Assembly: GCA_003456095.1 (NCBI GenBank)
Contig: DMPF01000047.1
Location: forward strand, 1 to 5,722
From: Bacillota bacterium
GTDB lineage: Bacteria > Bacillota > Dethiobacteria > DTU022 > UBA8154
Direction of reading: 5' to 3'
DNA length: 5,722 bases
Below, piece by piece: positions 5,389 through 5,722 of the stretch. The notes below the pieces were generated by a model. It did no database searches. It was given only the letters and a program-made list of their open reading frames with translations, and was not told the origin of the DNA. The position numbers were made by a program, and so were the translations under genes. Numbering within the stretch: the stretch's first letter is position 1; each line of letters opens with the position of its first letter.

Positions 5389-5722
5389 TGTGCATCCCCG
5401 CTTTCTGCGCGCAGGATGCTCCGGAAATTGCGGTGCAGGGGATACACGTAGATATGTTTGGGGGTGGACAGGTATTGTCTGTGCCGATCCATCCGCCCAC
5501 GTCCCGCAGTTTGACCTAAATAAATCCAGTTCGCCGCCCGGTAGCAGGTGCCCCGGTACCTTTCCGGATCCACAAAGGTTTCCAAAAGTAGCGGACTGTA
5601 ACCATAGCGTTCTTGCCAGTCGTGGCAGATGCGCTTTACAGCTAAGGATAAGGCTTTGCTGGCTAGGTTCTTTACGCGAACCCAGGGAAAGATCAGAAAA
5701 CGGGTGTTGTTGACAACCAGAT
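5385..5722 (-). CDS. DUF4338 (DruA-like) protein, C-terminal 111 residues
   Basis: A frame enters from the right edge (first full codon 5720-5718) and stops at TGA 5387-5385. It encodes DUF4338 (Pfam PF14236), the domain of DruA from the Druantia anti-phage system. The visible residues include N-N-T-R-F-L-I-F-P-W-V-R-V, then L-L-L-E-T-F-V-D-P, R-Y-R-G-T-C-Y-R-A-A-N-W, Y-L-G-Q-T-x-G-R-G-R-M-D-R and I-Y-V-Y-P-L, all spaced as in the family. An internal ATG near 5585 gives a 66-residue frame, but the homology continues upstream of it to the edge, so that is not the start. The stop overlaps the transposase ATG (ATGA), so the two were made from one message with coupled translation. DUF4338 domains are often found next to or fused with transposases; here the partner makes a role in the insertion sequence likelier than defence. 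The N-terminus and any catalytic site lie outside the window. The visible part is undamaged. Confidence 0.85.
   Translation of the reverse strand, partial: LVVNNTRFLIFPWVRVKNLASKALSLAVKRICHDWQERYGYSPLLLETFVDPERYRGTCYRAANWIYLGQTAGRGRMDRHRQYLSTPKHIYVYPLHRNFRSILRAESGDAQ

Larger units (their letters stand above)
4020..5722 (-). mobile_element. Remnant of a DUF4338-plus-DDE insertion sequence (right end outside window)
   Basis: The element comprises a DruA-like gene followed by an overlapping, broken DDE transposase gene on the minus strand. The element continues beyond the right edge. The left end is uncertain: it lies somewhere between the 9-bp inverted repeat at 4020-4050 and about 3830, just before the thi promoter. 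No terminal inverted repeat pair or target-site duplication can be defined because the partner end is not in the window. Confidence 0.7.

Noticed and set aside
5385..5722. A Druantia anti-phage defence system
   Set aside because: Only the DruA-like domain is present; it is coupled to a transposase, and no Druantia helicase or other partner is visible.
1..5722. CRISPR array, tRNA or rRNA genes
   Set aside because: No regularly spaced direct repeats, cloverleaf or rRNA-like sequence is seen on either strand.

Overview
The window looks like chromosomal DNA of an anaerobic, spore-former-type Firmicute, possibly a Peptococcaceae/Desulfotomaculum-Pelotomaculum relative. This is inferred from protein style only. 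The clues are an oxygen-sensitive ThiH route to thiazole, a Gram-positive wall-polymer gene pair, AGGAG-type ribosome binding sites, and a kind of DUF4338/DDE insertion sequence that I associate with such bacteria.

Region 1 (1-880, + strand, visibly GC-rich) is the end of an envelope glycopolymer locus. It holds the last 38 codons of what is probably a LytR-CpsA-Psr (LCP) ligase, overlapping by 17 bases a complete WecG/TagA/CpsF glycosyltransferase. The two would act in sequence: the transferase adds an early sugar to an undecaprenyl-linked intermediate, and the LCP enzyme moves the finished polymer onto peptidoglycan.

Region 2 (904-3694, - strand) is a tight thiamine-thiazole operon, thiS-thiG-thiH-tenI/thiE, transcribed towards the wecG gene. 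ThiS carries sulfur as a C-terminal thiocarboxylate, ThiH makes 2-iminoacetate from tyrosine, and ThiG joins these with deoxyxylulose 5-phosphate. The last gene resembles the thiazole tautomerase TenI more than a true thiamine phosphate synthase. No thiF, thiC, thiD or clear thiE lies in the window.

Region 3 (about 3695-4049) is non-coding. It contains a good sigma-A-type promoter facing thiS and, directly after the predicted transcription start, a strong two-tier hairpin followed by seven U residues. This looks like an intrinsic terminator or attenuator inside the thiS leader. I find no TPP riboswitch there.

Region 4 (about 4020-5722, - strand) is a decayed insertion sequence. A DruA-like (DUF4338) reading frame enters from the right edge and overlaps, by an ATGA, a DDE transposase gene. 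The transposase has at least two frameshifts and appears to have lost an internal segment containing the third catalytic acidic residue. The most interesting points are the pairing of a Druantia-DruA homologue with a transposase, and the unexplained terminator-like leader of the thi operon.
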